Source: Deltaproteobacteria bacterium (GTDB lineage Bacteria > Desulfobacterota > Binatia > Bin18). From it: a DNA stretch of 59,106 nt. This document shows, in pieces, positions 50,029-58,933 of the stretch; the first letter of the stretch is position 1, and each line of letters opens with the position of its first letter. The DNA lies in the NCBI GenBank assembly GCA_016874775.1, contig VGTJ01000010.1, positions 1 through 59,106 of the forward strand, read 5' to 3'. Position numbers and translations under genes: made by a program. Under the pieces are notes generated by a model, which worked only from the letters and a program-made list of their open reading frames with translations, made no database searches and had not been told where the DNA came from.

Positions 50029-50305
50029 GATTCTTTCTCCTTCGTAGCGCTCGTCGTTGTTGAGCTAACCAGCGCTTCATTCTGCGTAATAGATTACGGG
50101 CACGAGAACTTTCACTACTTAAGAGCGTCAAGCTTAACAGTAAGAACGGAATTTGCGGCATAATGGGAATAAAAATTCCGATAATCCCTAACACCAGAAA
50201 GAACAAACCGGACCCTACTTTGAGTAGCCTCCGGATTGGATGTGGAAGTACGTCCCACCACGCATGGAAAAGCTTGCTTATGTTCTGGCGGATTCGCTGA
50301 AGCAT
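50018..50305 (-). CDS. Small two-helix membrane protein (DUF454/PGPGW-like)
   Basis: 95 residues. An N-terminal amphipathic part (QRIRQNISKLFHAWWDVLPH) precedes two hydrophobic stretches (about residues 29-48 and 50-63: VGSGLFFLVLGIIGIFIPIM and PQIPFLLLSLTLLSSES) and a strongly basic tail (RRMKRWLAQQRRALRRRKNHGR). The glycine/proline-rich turn resembles PGPGW and DUF454-type membrane proteins. It overlaps the zinc-ribbon gene start by 11 bp and is 3 bp from the FmdB gene. Function unknown. Confidence 0.82.
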   Translation of the reverse strand: MLQRIRQNISKLFHAWWDVLPHPIRRLLKVGSGLFFLVLGIIGIFIPIMPQIPFLLLSLTLLSSESSRARNLLRRMKRWLAQQRRALRRRKNHGR

Positions 50306-50308
50306 AGG

Positions 50309-50644
50309 TTACAGGTCATCACTAATCTTTCCACTACGAGCCTTCTCTACAGTTTCCTCAAACTGCGAGCCCAAGTCTACCCCCAGTTGTTTTGCGCGCT
50401 TCTTTGCCCACAAGCCAACGTTACGAGAGTCGCGATAGAAAGACTCGTCCCGGGGGGCACTGGTATCAAAATCACTCAAGCGAGCTGATTCGGTTTGATG
50501 GTAGGTTACGCGCGACAGCAAACGCTTCAAGCGACGCGCGCTGCAATACTTGCACGATGGCTTTGCAATCATGTCCTTTTGCGAGAGAAACAGAATACTC
50601 TGATCTTTACCGCACGCCTGACAGTGATACTCGTAGATTGGCAT
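50309..50644 (-). CDS. FmdB-type zinc-ribbon regulatory protein
   Basis: 111 residues. The N-terminus MPIYEYHCQACGKDQSILFL followed by CKYCSARRLKRLLSRV is the FmdB zinc-ribbon signature (two CxxC). The C-terminal part is charged and low in complexity. Family members are small transcription- or stress-associated proteins of uncertain function. It is the first gene of the leftward three-gene set ending at 49711, with minimal spacing (3 bp to the next). Confidence 0.92.
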   Translation of the reverse strand: MPIYEYHCQACGKDQSILFLSQKDMIAKPSCKYCSARRLKRLLSRVTYHQTESARLSDFDTSAPRDESFYRDSRNVGLWAKKRAKQLGVDLGSQFEETVEKARSGKISDDL

Positions 50645-50793
50645 ACCTGTATTTCCCCTACCATAGATTCGCTGAAGGTGCTATAAGAACTCCTGTGGGT
50701 ACTGGTGGTAAGGTACGGGTTGCGTACATTGGTCGGTCATGAAAGAAAATGTAGTGCGCGGGTGAGAGTCCCCTCACGCAAGATACCTACTGT

Positions 50794-51528
50794 ATGATCC
50801 CACTTCGCACTTCTGTAACGCAACAGCAGGTTCCGTGGGTCAATCACGTGCTCATCGGAGCAAACCTGGCGCTCTTTGCCTATGAACTCGCGCTCGGCCC
50901 TCAGGTCGAGAACTTCGTCCAAACCTATGGATGGGTCCCGGCCACCTTCTCTCAGGCGCTCGAACAGGGGACTGTTCCTCCTCTCTCGCCATTATTGTTT
51001 TGCATGTTTCTTCATGGCAGTTGGGCGCATCTCCTTGGCAATCTGCTCTATCTCTACATTTTCGGCGGAAATGTTGAAGATCGCTTAGGACATCTCCGTT
51101 ACTTGATATTCTATAGCGTGGGCGGAATGATCGCGGTTTTAGTCCAGACCTATACAAACCCGACGTCGACGTTGCCCATGATAGGTGCGAGTGGTGCCAT
51201 TGCGGCAGTAACAGGCGCGTACTTCGTGTTCTGTCCTACCGCTCGTGTTTTAACGCTCTTACCGTTAGGGTTCTCCTTTCCTGTCATCCGTATTCCGGCG
51301 GTGTTCTATCTTGTGTTGTGGTTAGGACTCCAGGTTGGGGCTGGTATGCATGCGCAGGCTGCCACTACCACTCCTGTAGTTGAAGTTGCCTGGTGGGCAC
51401 ATGTCGGAGGATTTATTGGCGGCCTTCTTCTTGGGCCCCTCCTCCTCCTCAAACGACGACATCCTCGTCGTCGCCGGTCAACATCCTCATTAGCATGGCA
51501 CAATCCGCGTTCGGCGTTGCGGTGGTAG
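50794..51528 (+). CDS. Rhomboid-family intramembrane serine protease
   Basis: 244 residues with six transmembrane segments. The catalytic Ser is in GASGAIAAVTGAYFVF, the catalytic His in AWWAHVGGFIGG, and HGSWAHLLGNLLYLYIFGGNVEDRLG is the conserved WR-type loop and TM2 region. It cleaves membrane-embedded substrates in the inner membrane. The C-terminus is very basic (KRRHPRRRRSTSS). It stands alone and rightward. Confidence 0.95.
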   Translation: MIPLRTSVTQQQVPWVNHVLIGANLALFAYELALGPQVENFVQTYGWVPATFSQALEQGTVPPLSPLLFCMFLHGSWAHLLGNLLYLYIFGGNVEDRLGHLRYLIFYSVGGMIAVLVQTYTNPTSTLPMIGASGAIAAVTGAYFVFCPTARVLTLLPLGFSFPVIRIPAVFYLVLWLGLQVGAGMHAQAATTTPVVEVAWWAHVGGFIGGLLLGPLLLLKRRHPRRRRSTSSLAWHNPRSALRW

Positions 51529-51608
51529 AGACAAGCGGAGAGGGATTCCTTGCTCAGTTCTGTATCCGTCGATAAACGTACAGAAAACGTGGGTCGGCTT
51601 TTCCTATG

Positions 51609-52379
51609 TCAAGGGTTTTGTGTGTCGCTTGGATGGGTAGCGTGGAGGTAAAACGACAACACCGTGTAGTAAAGAGGATAGTAGAGAGAAGCAAAAACAA
51701 CGGATTGGGATGGGGTCGGTAATTGCCAAATGAGCACAAGCAGAAAGAGAACCCACAGTGCCCCTAGCAGATTCGTAAGGGTACGAAATCGAACTGTTCG
51801 AGTTGGATAGACATAGCGAATGGGCACAAAGACGAGAACTGCCAACACACAGAGTATCCCACCGTTTACCCAGGACGGAGTCTGCAGGGCGTACAGGTAA
51901 AACGCGACGATGTTCCAATACGACGGAAACCCGGTAAAGAAGAAATCTGGCGTTTTCGCTGCGGCCTGACAGAAACCATAAGCGCTGGCAAGCAGTGGTA
52001 TGGCGATAAAGAATATCGTTCCCGAAGATGGAAGGAGATGGCAATAGTAGAGTGCAGCGAGTGGAACGATGACGAACGTGAAATAATCCACGATGTCATC
52101 AAGCTTCGCGCCGTCGAACCAGGGCAGTACTTTCTTGATCTCCACTGCCCGTGCGAGAGTGCCATCTGTGGCATCGATAAGCACGGCAATGAGCATCCAT
52201 AGGAATGCCGCCCGTACATCTCCATTCACAGATGCCTGCAACGCGAGAAAGCCAGCAATTGTGCCAGAAGCAGTGTAGGCGTGAACGGTCCATGCCAGAG
52301 CTTGGCGTAGAATAGAGAACCGTGAAGGAGCGGTGAGCGTTCCCTCAGCCGAGCCGTTGGGCACTGAGGGTTGGTTCAT
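51609..52379 (-). CDS. pcs: Phosphatidylcholine synthase (CDP-alcohol phosphatidyltransferase)
   Basis: 256 residues from the ATG at 52379; longer starts would add sequence antisense to the VOC gene. It has eight or so transmembrane segments. The CDP-alcohol motif is present: DATDGTLARAVEIKKVLPWF DGAKLDDIVDY (split here at the Phe), with the spacing characteristic of bacterial Pcs. It condenses CDP-diacylglycerol with choline to phosphatidylcholine at the inner membrane. The start codon lies 35 bp inside the 3' end of the VOC gene on the same strand, so the two are coupled. Confidence 0.92.
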   Translation of the reverse strand: MNQPSVPNGSAEGTLTAPSRFSILRQALAWTVHAYTASGTIAGFLALQASVNGDVRAAFLWMLIAVLIDATDGTLARAVEIKKVLPWFDGAKLDDIVDYFTFVIVPLAALYYCHLLPSSGTIFFIAIPLLASAYGFCQAAAKTPDFFFTGFPSYWNIVAFYLYALQTPSWVNGGILCVLAVLVFVPIRYVYPTRTVRFRTLTNLLGALWVLFLLVLIWQLPTPSQSVVFASLYYPLYYTVLSFYLHATHPSDTQNP

Positions 52380-52755
52380 AGAGAACTTGAATGACGTTGC
52401 CGTCAGGATCGAAACAATAGAGGGAGCGGCTGCCGTCGCGGTGCGTACGAGGGGTATTGCGCAGGCGGACGCTGTGGGTTGCAAGGACCTCTGCTGCACG
52501 GTCGACATCTTCTGGAGTGCTGACGAGAAATCCGAGATGGTCGAGCCGTTGTCCATCTTTGACTGTTGGTGTTGTCACTTTGTGTAAAGCAAGGTTGTCA
52601 CACCCTGACGACAAATATGCGTTATCAGGGTCTGGTTGCCAGACCACCCGCATGCCGAACACAGAAGAATAAAACTGAACGGAGGTCGCAACATCTGCGA
52701 CGTTCAATGCCAAGTGTCGAAGTCCCAAGGTCGGAATAGCGGCGCTGGTACTCAT
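52345..52755 (-). CDS. VOC (glyoxalase/bleomycin-resistance) superfamily protein
   Basis: 136 residues from the ATG at 52755 (an alternative three codons upstream). A single VOC domain: GLRHLALNVADVATSVQFYSS, VFGMRVVWQPD, LDHLGFLVSTPEDVDRAA and DGSRSLYCFDPDGNVIQVLYEP. The metal ligands His (LRHLAL), His (LDHLGF) and Glu (VLYEP) are in place. Small-molecule binding or isomerase/dioxygenase chemistry is typical; the substrate is unknown. It overlaps the pcs gene by 35 bp. Confidence 0.9.
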   Translation of the reverse strand: MSTSAAIPTLGLRHLALNVADVATSVQFYSSVFGMRVVWQPDPDNAYLSSGCDNLALHKVTTPTVKDGQRLDHLGFLVSTPEDVDRAAEVLATHSVRLRNTPRTHRDGSRSLYCFDPDGNVIQVLYEPTLSAQRLG

Positions 52756-52865
52756 AGCCAACACTTACCAGAAGAAGATGGCGGACAGAAGGCCGGAGAC
52801 AGGGAAAACCCTAATACGCAACCCTCCTATTCCCCTCTTGCGTTTTACGCTTTACAGAGTACGTG

Positions 52866-54248
52866 CTACGGCTTCTTCACTAACAGATACATCTCTCCTC
52901 GTTGCGCCATTGCACCGGCTTCGGTTTCTGCCGCACTCCCCCAGAACAAATCCGCACGTGCTGGCCCGCGAATCGCTGCGCCAGTGTCTTGTAATACAAC
53001 GAAGCGGAAGAATTCTTTCCACTTCACCTGATTCTGACCATTCCAGACTGGTCGCTTGGCATGGATAAAGGCGAGGCCGCCCAGAGGGTAAATTGAAGGA
53101 TCAGCGGCGAGCGAGCGCCCGGGGGTGAGAGGTACTCCGAGACTGCCAACCGGGCCACTCGGACCTGTCGGGAATGATTTGAAAAAGATGTATCGAGGAT
53201 TGTGAAAAAGGATGTCGTCCCGTTCTTCTGGATGTTCTGCGAGGTATCGACGGATTCCCTGTGTGGAAGCTTGGCCCGGTGGTAAGACCCGCTGGTCCAG
53301 GAGATAGCGTCCGATGCTGCGATAGGCTCTGCCATTGTCCCCAGCATAGCCAACCCGCATCCGTTCCCCTTTCGGCAAGCGGATTTGCCCTGACCCTTGA
53401 ATGTGCAAAAAGAACCGATCAACCGGGTCATCTAACCAGACAATCTCATTCCCTCTTCCTCTCAGCGCTCCTTGGCCATCAATTTCGGCCCGTGTGAAAT
53501 AGGGAGTGGCTGCGCCCCGTGCCGGTAGGTCGTTGGGAACACGATAAAGTGGATAGCGATAGCGCTCGGTTGGTGCTAAGCTGCCGTTGATGACAGGTTC
53601 ATGATAGCCGGTAAATAAGACGGGAGACGTCACACGGTAAATATCAAAGTCTCGTAAGAGGGCCGTACTGATATCAGGCTCAGTTTCCAACATCTCTGCG
53701 AAGGTCTCAAGGCTCTCACGTATCAATGCAACAGAAATGCGTTGATCACCGAAAGCTAGGATTGCTGACTCATCGCGTCGCCGCAACGCCGCAACACTTT
53801 GCAACACGGCAGCTTTCAGAGACGAGCGATCAAGGTCATCGGCAAAAAAAGGGACAAGCTCTGGATCTGCCTGTTCAAGCGAGACGTTCCCTATGTTGCT
53901 ATAGCTGACCGCTGGAAGGGTACTCACAAGGAAAACTACGAGAAAGGCCAACTTCCAACAGAAGGTACGGCACTCAAGAGCGTAACGTGCATACAGAGTC
54001 TGCTGAGAGTTTTCCGACCTATCGTTCTGGAGCCTGCGCAGCCGATTATCCTGACTCTCTCGACGTAGTGCAGAATACCCTTCGTGCAATGCGGTTGATG
54101 AACGGTTACGACTAGCCCCTCGACGTAGCTCCTGATGACTGTCGGCTGGATCACTATGAGAAGCTGTTCGCTGATTTTCTTGTTGAGATTGCTGCGTCGA
54201 CCTTCGATTTGCTTTGCTTTGTTCCTGCTGCAGTTGCGACCACCACAT
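52866..54248 (-). CDS. mltA: MltA-type membrane-bound lytic murein transglycosylase
   Basis: 460 residues from the ATG at 54248 (AGGAGG upstream). The first 85 or so residues are a polar, Gln/Arg/Ser-rich region with no similarity that I recognise, followed by a hydrophobic helix (CWKLAFLVVFLVSTLPAVSY) and the MltA domain plus 3D barrel: LFTGYHEPVINGSLAPTERY, IWLDDPVDRFFLHIQGSGQI-like core, GSLGVPLTPGRSLAADPSIY and FVVLQDTGAAIRGPARADLF (catalytic Asp). It cleaves peptidoglycan to 1,6-anhydromuropeptides. The family is usually a lipoprotein of about 365 residues, so the N-terminal extension is odd, and a downstream alternative start cannot be ruled out. Confidence 0.88.
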   Translation of the reverse strand: MWWSQLQQEQSKANRRSTQQSQQENQRTASHSDPADSHQELRRGASRNRSSTALHEGYSALRRESQDNRLRRLQNDRSENSQQTLYARYALECRTFCWKLAFLVVFLVSTLPAVSYSNIGNVSLEQADPELVPFFADDLDRSSLKAAVLQSVAALRRRDESAILAFGDQRISVALIRESLETFAEMLETEPDISTALLRDFDIYRVTSPVLFTGYHEPVINGSLAPTERYRYPLYRVPNDLPARGAATPYFTRAEIDGQGALRGRGNEIVWLDDPVDRFFLHIQGSGQIRLPKGERMRVGYAGDNGRAYRSIGRYLLDQRVLPPGQASTQGIRRYLAEHPEERDDILFHNPRYIFFKSFPTGPSGPVGSLGVPLTPGRSLAADPSIYPLGGLAFIHAKRPVWNGQNQVKWKEFFRFVVLQDTGAAIRGPARADLFWGSAAETEAGAMAQRGEMYLLVKKP

Positions 54249-54277
54249 CCCCACTTCCTCCTCTCTCGCAGGTCTTT

Positions 54278-55459
54278 CTATGCCGCAGCATACACTGCTT
54301 GAGCGGCACTCACCCCGGCCCCCGGGGTACAAGAGAATTGCTGTTTCCGTAAGATACTCTCTAATGCGCTTAATACCAAGAGGACATTACTACGGGTGCT
54401 GGATTCCCCCATTAGGCCTATACGCAACACCTTTCCACGTAACGGCCCCAGGCCAGCGCCAATTTCAATATTATACTCTTCCAACAGTTGTCGTCGAACT
54501 CCAGCGTCATCGACACCATTAGGAATGGCAACACTATTCAGGGTCCACAGCCGATGTCCTTCCTGGGCGGCAAGCGTCATGCCCATTGCGCTCAAGCCTG
54601 CGGCTAGCGCTTCATGGTTACGGCGATGGCGTTGAAACCGCGCGGTCAGGCCCTCTTCTTGGATCAGGCGCAGAGATTCACGCAAGGCATAGTTCATCGA
54701 GATCGGCGCAGTGTGATGATACACACGCTCTTCTCCCCAGTACTTTTCAATCATGGTGAGGTCTAAGTACCAGCTCTGGACTTTTGATTTGCGGGCGCGA
54801 ATGACATCAAGTGCAGCCTGACTAAATGTGACAGGAGAGAGTCCTGGCGGGCAACTGAGGCATTTTTGTGTCCCGCTGTAGCACGCATCGATCTTCCAGT
54901 CATCGATCTGTACTGGACAACCGCCCAGTGATGTCACTGCGTCAACGACGAACAATGCACCGGCTGCATGGACAATGGAGGAGATTCCTTCTAGCGGCTG
55001 CCAAGCGCCAGTCGAAGTTTCGGCGTGAACAAGCGCAACAAGTTTTGGGCGTCGACATTGCTTGAGCGCGTCTCGCACTTGCTCTGGAGTAAAAACATTG
55101 CCCCACGGTGCCTCGATCACCACTGGTTTAGCACCACAGCGTTCAACAATATCTTTCATGCGCGTGCCAAACACGCCATTGACACCAATGACGGCTTCGT
55201 CTCCGGCTTCGAGCAAATTGACGAGGCAGGCCTCCATGCCAGAACTGCCGGTTCCTGAGATCGGAAAGGTCAGTGCGTTTTTCGTCTGGAAGACAAAGCG
55301 CAAGAGTTCTTTGGTTTCTTCCATCAAGCGGACAAACTCGGGATCAAGATGCCCAACCAGCGGCGTGGACATCGCTTTGAGCACTCGAGAATGAACGTTA
55401 CTCGGGCCAGGGCCTAACAGCACCCGGACTGGGGGTGCTAATTCGCCAGCAGCTTCCAT
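54278..55459 (-). CDS. Class V aminotransferase (alanine-glyoxylate/serine-pyruvate type)
   Basis: 393 residues from the ATG at 55459. PLP fold-type I: LLGPGPSNVHSRVLKAMSTPLVGH, TKNALTFPISGTGSSGMEAC, VALVHAETSTGA, FVVDAVTSLGGCPVQIDDWK and the Schiff-base Lys in YSGTQKCLSCPPGLSP. It interconverts alanine or serine with glyoxylate or pyruvate, possibly a serine-glyoxylate role in one-carbon (serine cycle) metabolism, consistent with the PQQ/methanol genes. The last residues extend a little beyond the usual length. It is 30 bp from the mltA start on the same strand. Confidence 0.92.
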   Translation of the reverse strand: MEAAGELAPPVRVLLGPGPSNVHSRVLKAMSTPLVGHLDPEFVRLMEETKELLRFVFQTKNALTFPISGTGSSGMEACLVNLLEAGDEAVIGVNGVFGTRMKDIVERCGAKPVVIEAPWGNVFTPEQVRDALKQCRRPKLVALVHAETSTGAWQPLEGISSIVHAAGALFVVDAVTSLGGCPVQIDDWKIDACYSGTQKCLSCPPGLSPVTFSQAALDVIRARKSKVQSWYLDLTMIEKYWGEERVYHHTAPISMNYALRESLRLIQEEGLTARFQRHRRNHEALAAGLSAMGMTLAAQEGHRLWTLNSVAIPNGVDDAGVRRQLLEEYNIEIGAGLGPLRGKVLRIGLMGESSTRSNVLLVLSALESILRKQQFSCTPGAGVSAAQAVYAAA

Positions 55460-55617
55460 ACTTCTGTTCCTTACGTATTTGCAACAAATAAAATGCGGCA
55501 CTCACGCTACCATGAACCAGCGGTATGGTCAAAAACGCCCGGTGGTGTGTGGTTGAGCAGACACTCTTCTCCTTTTTTGCTACAAGTCCACGGAGGGGAA
55601 AATAAGGAGACACTATC

Positions 55618-56664
55618 ATGCCCATCCTCAACGGGACTGGTCTTGGCTTGTTACCGACTATGGGAGTTGGTTCGTATGCCTCACCTGCGTGGCTGACGGC
55701 AACACGGCGGGTCTTACGTGCCGGAGATGCTGGCCCCGCAGATATGGAAGAAGCAATCCAGGATGCGATTAAGATCGCGGTGTGGGACCAAGAAGAAGCT
55801 GGGCTGACGATTCTCACCGACGGTGAAATTCGCCGGCAGCGTTTTCTCTGGAACATGGTGGAAAAACTTTCAGGCCTCAAACTGATCCCGGCGCAACGAA
55901 AACTGGGAGTGATGAGCTACGATAGCGCACCACGCTTTGAAACCGTCGAACGAGTGACCGCACCTCAGGGCTTCGGCTTGGTTGATGAGTATCAATATGT
56001 CCGCACGTTGACGGACAAACCGCTCAAGATCTGCTGTCCAGGGCCACTGACGATTGCTTTACCGATCACGCCAAAAGGTGGATATGCGAACGGTGATTAT
56101 CTACCGATGCTCTATGACATTGCTGAATTAGTGAACAAAGAATTGCGCCAACTGGTGACCGCTGGAGCGACATTCATCCAAATCGATGAGCCTTCTGCGG
56201 CTGGCCGCACGCCGGTGTTGCCGGTCGAGGAAACGGTGAAGCTCTTCAACAAAACTGTTGAAGGTGTTCAGGCGAAGATTGCTCTCCATATTTGCTTTGG
56301 TAACAATCAGGGCCGTCCAGCAATGAAGCGAACCTACAAACCGTTATTCCCTGGCATCCTTGATGTGAAAGCCGATCAGTTCGCTTTGGAATACGCCAAC
56401 CGTGAAATGGCGGAGTTGGAACTTTGGAGCCAATATGGCGGTGATCGGGAGTTAGCTGCAGGTGTTGTCGATGTCAAATCGATGTATCTCGAAACACCCG
56501 AAGATGTGGCTGAGCGGATTCGTGCGGTGGTGAAGCACGCCAGACCAGAAAAGCTGTATCTGACCTGCGATTGTGGATTCTCTGCCTCCTCGCGTGGATT
56601 GGCACGTGCAAAGCTCCATGCACTTACTGCCGGTGCTGCGATTGTGCGAAAAGAGGTGAGCTGA
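55618..56664 (+). CDS. Stand-alone MetE-type (core) methyltransferase, second copy
   Basis: 348 residues; ATG 55618. C-terminal-barrel-only MetE homologue, distinct from 38882-40012: LLPTMGVGSYASPAWL, GLTILTDGEIRRQRFLWN, IQIDEPSAAGRTPVLP. Zinc ligands are His and Cys in LHICFGNN, Glu in FALEYANREM and Cys in TCDCGFS. No N-terminal folate half. It should transfer a methyl group to a thiol, perhaps homocysteine, from an unidentified donor. It is divergent from the class V aminotransferase. Confidence 0.92.
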   Translation: MPILNGTGLGLLPTMGVGSYASPAWLTATRRVLRAGDAGPADMEEAIQDAIKIAVWDQEEAGLTILTDGEIRRQRFLWNMVEKLSGLKLIPAQRKLGVMSYDSAPRFETVERVTAPQGFGLVDEYQYVRTLTDKPLKICCPGPLTIALPITPKGGYANGDYLPMLYDIAELVNKELRQLVTAGATFIQIDEPSAAGRTPVLPVEETVKLFNKTVEGVQAKIALHICFGNNQGRPAMKRTYKPLFPGILDVKADQFALEYANREMAELELWSQYGGDRELAAGVVDVKSMYLETPEDVAERIRAVVKHARPEKLYLTCDCGFSASSRGLARAKLHALTAGAAIVRKEVS

Positions 56665-56830
56665 ATACCAATCTTGCTGAAGAACGCCCTGGAAAAACCT
56701 GATTTCCCTCTACAGCATTTCCCACTGCGCAGATTTTGTGATAGAACCTCTCGTGCTGCATAGGTTTCTATCTCCCGTTTTGCCTATTTTACGACGATAG
56801 GGAGAATTGCAGCTGTGATGGAGGTGTGGG

Positions 56831-58933
56831 GTGAAAAAGCGCCGATTCAACAAGATAAGGGGAAATTGCGCGTTCTGGTTATGTGTGACCTTAGCACTGT
56901 GGATTCTGCCGCTCGTTCCCTATAGTCATTCTGCCGGAACAATCACAGGAACAGTCTTTCGTGATTTCGATGCTGATGGGGTTCGTGACAGCGGTGAACC
57001 TGGTGTCAGCAGCGTTGTCGTGACGGCGTATGATGCGTCAGGCGTACGAGTTGGACAAACCGCAACGTGCGACACAACCGCGATTTCCGTTCCAGCAAGT
57101 GCTCCGGCGATCCCCGCAGTGATCAATGTTGCGTCCTGTACGAGCGCGAATGTTGGATCGTATTCTCTTGCTGCGACGGGTACTGGTCCGTATCGTGTCG
57201 AGTTTACCAACCTCCCTGGTTTTCTACAGCCTGGCGCGTTTGGTAGTCAAAATGGCACAACGGTGCAGTATGTTCCTGATGGGGCATCGTCCAACATCAA
57301 TTTGGCACTCAACTATGCGCACGATTTCTGTCAAACCAATCCGATTCTTGCCACAAGTTGTTACGTGAACGGTAACACTAACACCACGGCGCCTGTTGAT
57401 GTCCTTGTGGCATTGCCATATGCCGGCAGTGGCAACGGCATTCCTGTAAGCTTGGGAGGCACTGCCGTCAATCCTCAGCATCTGGCGAGTAAAAGCGAAA
57501 TCGGCTCAGCCTGGGGACTCGCCTATGCGCGGCAAACGAAAACGCTGTACACCGCGACCTTCCTCAAACGCCATGCAGGCATTGGGCCCAATGGCCTTGG
57601 CGCCATCTATCAAGTGACGAACGCCAATACTGCTACTCCAGGAACTCCTAGCCTCTTTGTTGATCTCGCCGCGCAGGGAATCGACGCTGGTGGCTCAGCG
57701 GCTGTTGGTAGTCCAACGTTTCCGTCTAATGCAACTCGCGGACTTGGGGCACCAGGAAGTGCAAACATTGATGCCGCTGCTTTCGGTCAGGTTGGCGCTG
57801 TTGGCCTTGGTGGGCTGACGCTTTCGGACGACGAAACCACGCTCTATACTGTCAACCTCTTCGATAAAAAGCTCTACACGATTCCGATTGCCAATCCTAC
57901 CAGTGCGAACATTCAAGGCACCCTCATCCCTAATCCGAGCTGTGCCAATGGCAACTGGCGGCCGTTTGCTGTGAAGTATTCGCGTGGACAAGTGTATGTG
58001 GGCGGGATCTGCGACGCACAAACATCGAACAATCGTAATGATTTGAAAGCTGTTGTCTATCGTTTCGACGGGACAACGTTCACGTCGGTATTGTCGTTTC
58101 CGCTAACGTATACCAAAGGCCTCGCACGTAACCCGTGCGATGCCACCGGTACTGACCGGTGGTACCCGTGGCTCGCGAGTATCACTCCTCCTCCAGATTC
58201 AGGGCCGAGTTTTTCGTGTTCAGGTGGGACATTTTTCTCGTATCCACAACCAATTCTCTCGGATATTGAATTTGATATCGATGGTTCGATGATCCTCGGG
58301 TTTATCGATCGTTGGGGGCATCAGGTCGGACAAATTAATCAGTGGCCGAATGGAGCTAGTGGTGAAGTGGGAGTAACTGCAGGTGATCTGCTTCGTTCAG
58401 TGAACACCAACGGTGTCTTCCAGGATCCCACTACGAGTGAATTTTACACCGGAGAGTTCATTTCGATTTTCAGCGCTGGGCATGACGAGACCAGTCTTGG
58501 TGGGGTGACATTTATCCCCGGGACGGGGGAAATAGCACTCACGGCGATGGGTCCGGTGCGCTTCACCAGCGGTGGCGTGATCTTCCTGAGCAATACGACA
58601 GGGACACAATCACGTCTTGGGTATGAGGTATACGAGGGGAATCTGCCGTTCTTCGGCAAAGTCGCAGGCTTAGGAGACTTGACCACCCTCTGTGATGCCG
58701 CGCCGTTGGAAATTGGTAACCGTGTGTGGCGCGATACCGATCGTGATGGCATTCAAGATTCCGGCGAACCCGCAATTAGTGAAGTGACGGTGCAACTCTT
58801 CAAAGGAAACGTGCTTGTTGGTAAAGCAGTGACAGATGCGAATGGCACGTACTACTTCGTTGGTGGGACAGCTGCCGACCCCACGGAAAACGCGCTTCAA
58901 GTGCAGGGAAACCCGAGGAGTTGGGCGAGGTAG
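56831..58933 (+). pseudogene. Secreted SdrD-B-domain surface protein, 3' end lost to an IS
   Basis: 700 residues from the GTG at 56831 (GGAGGTGTGG upstream). A signal peptide (KIRGNCAFWLCVTLALWILPLVPYSHSA) precedes an SdrD-B/Cna-B-like domain (GTVFRDFDADGVRDSGEPGVSS). A central beta-rich propeller-like part follows (GLAYARQTKTLYTATFLKRH, GGLTLSDDETTLYTVNLFDKK), then a second SdrD-B domain (GNRVWRDTDRDGIQDSGEPAIS). The native reading runs to about codon 686 (GGTAADPTE); the last residues and the stop are inside the ISAs1-type element. The gene is thus truncated. Such proteins are cell-surface or extracellular adhesins or matrix proteins. Confidence 0.85.

Noticed and set aside
55502-55617. A SAM or cobalamin riboswitch before the second MetE-like gene
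   Set aside because: The gap of about 115 bp shows no conserved box or multi-stem structure.
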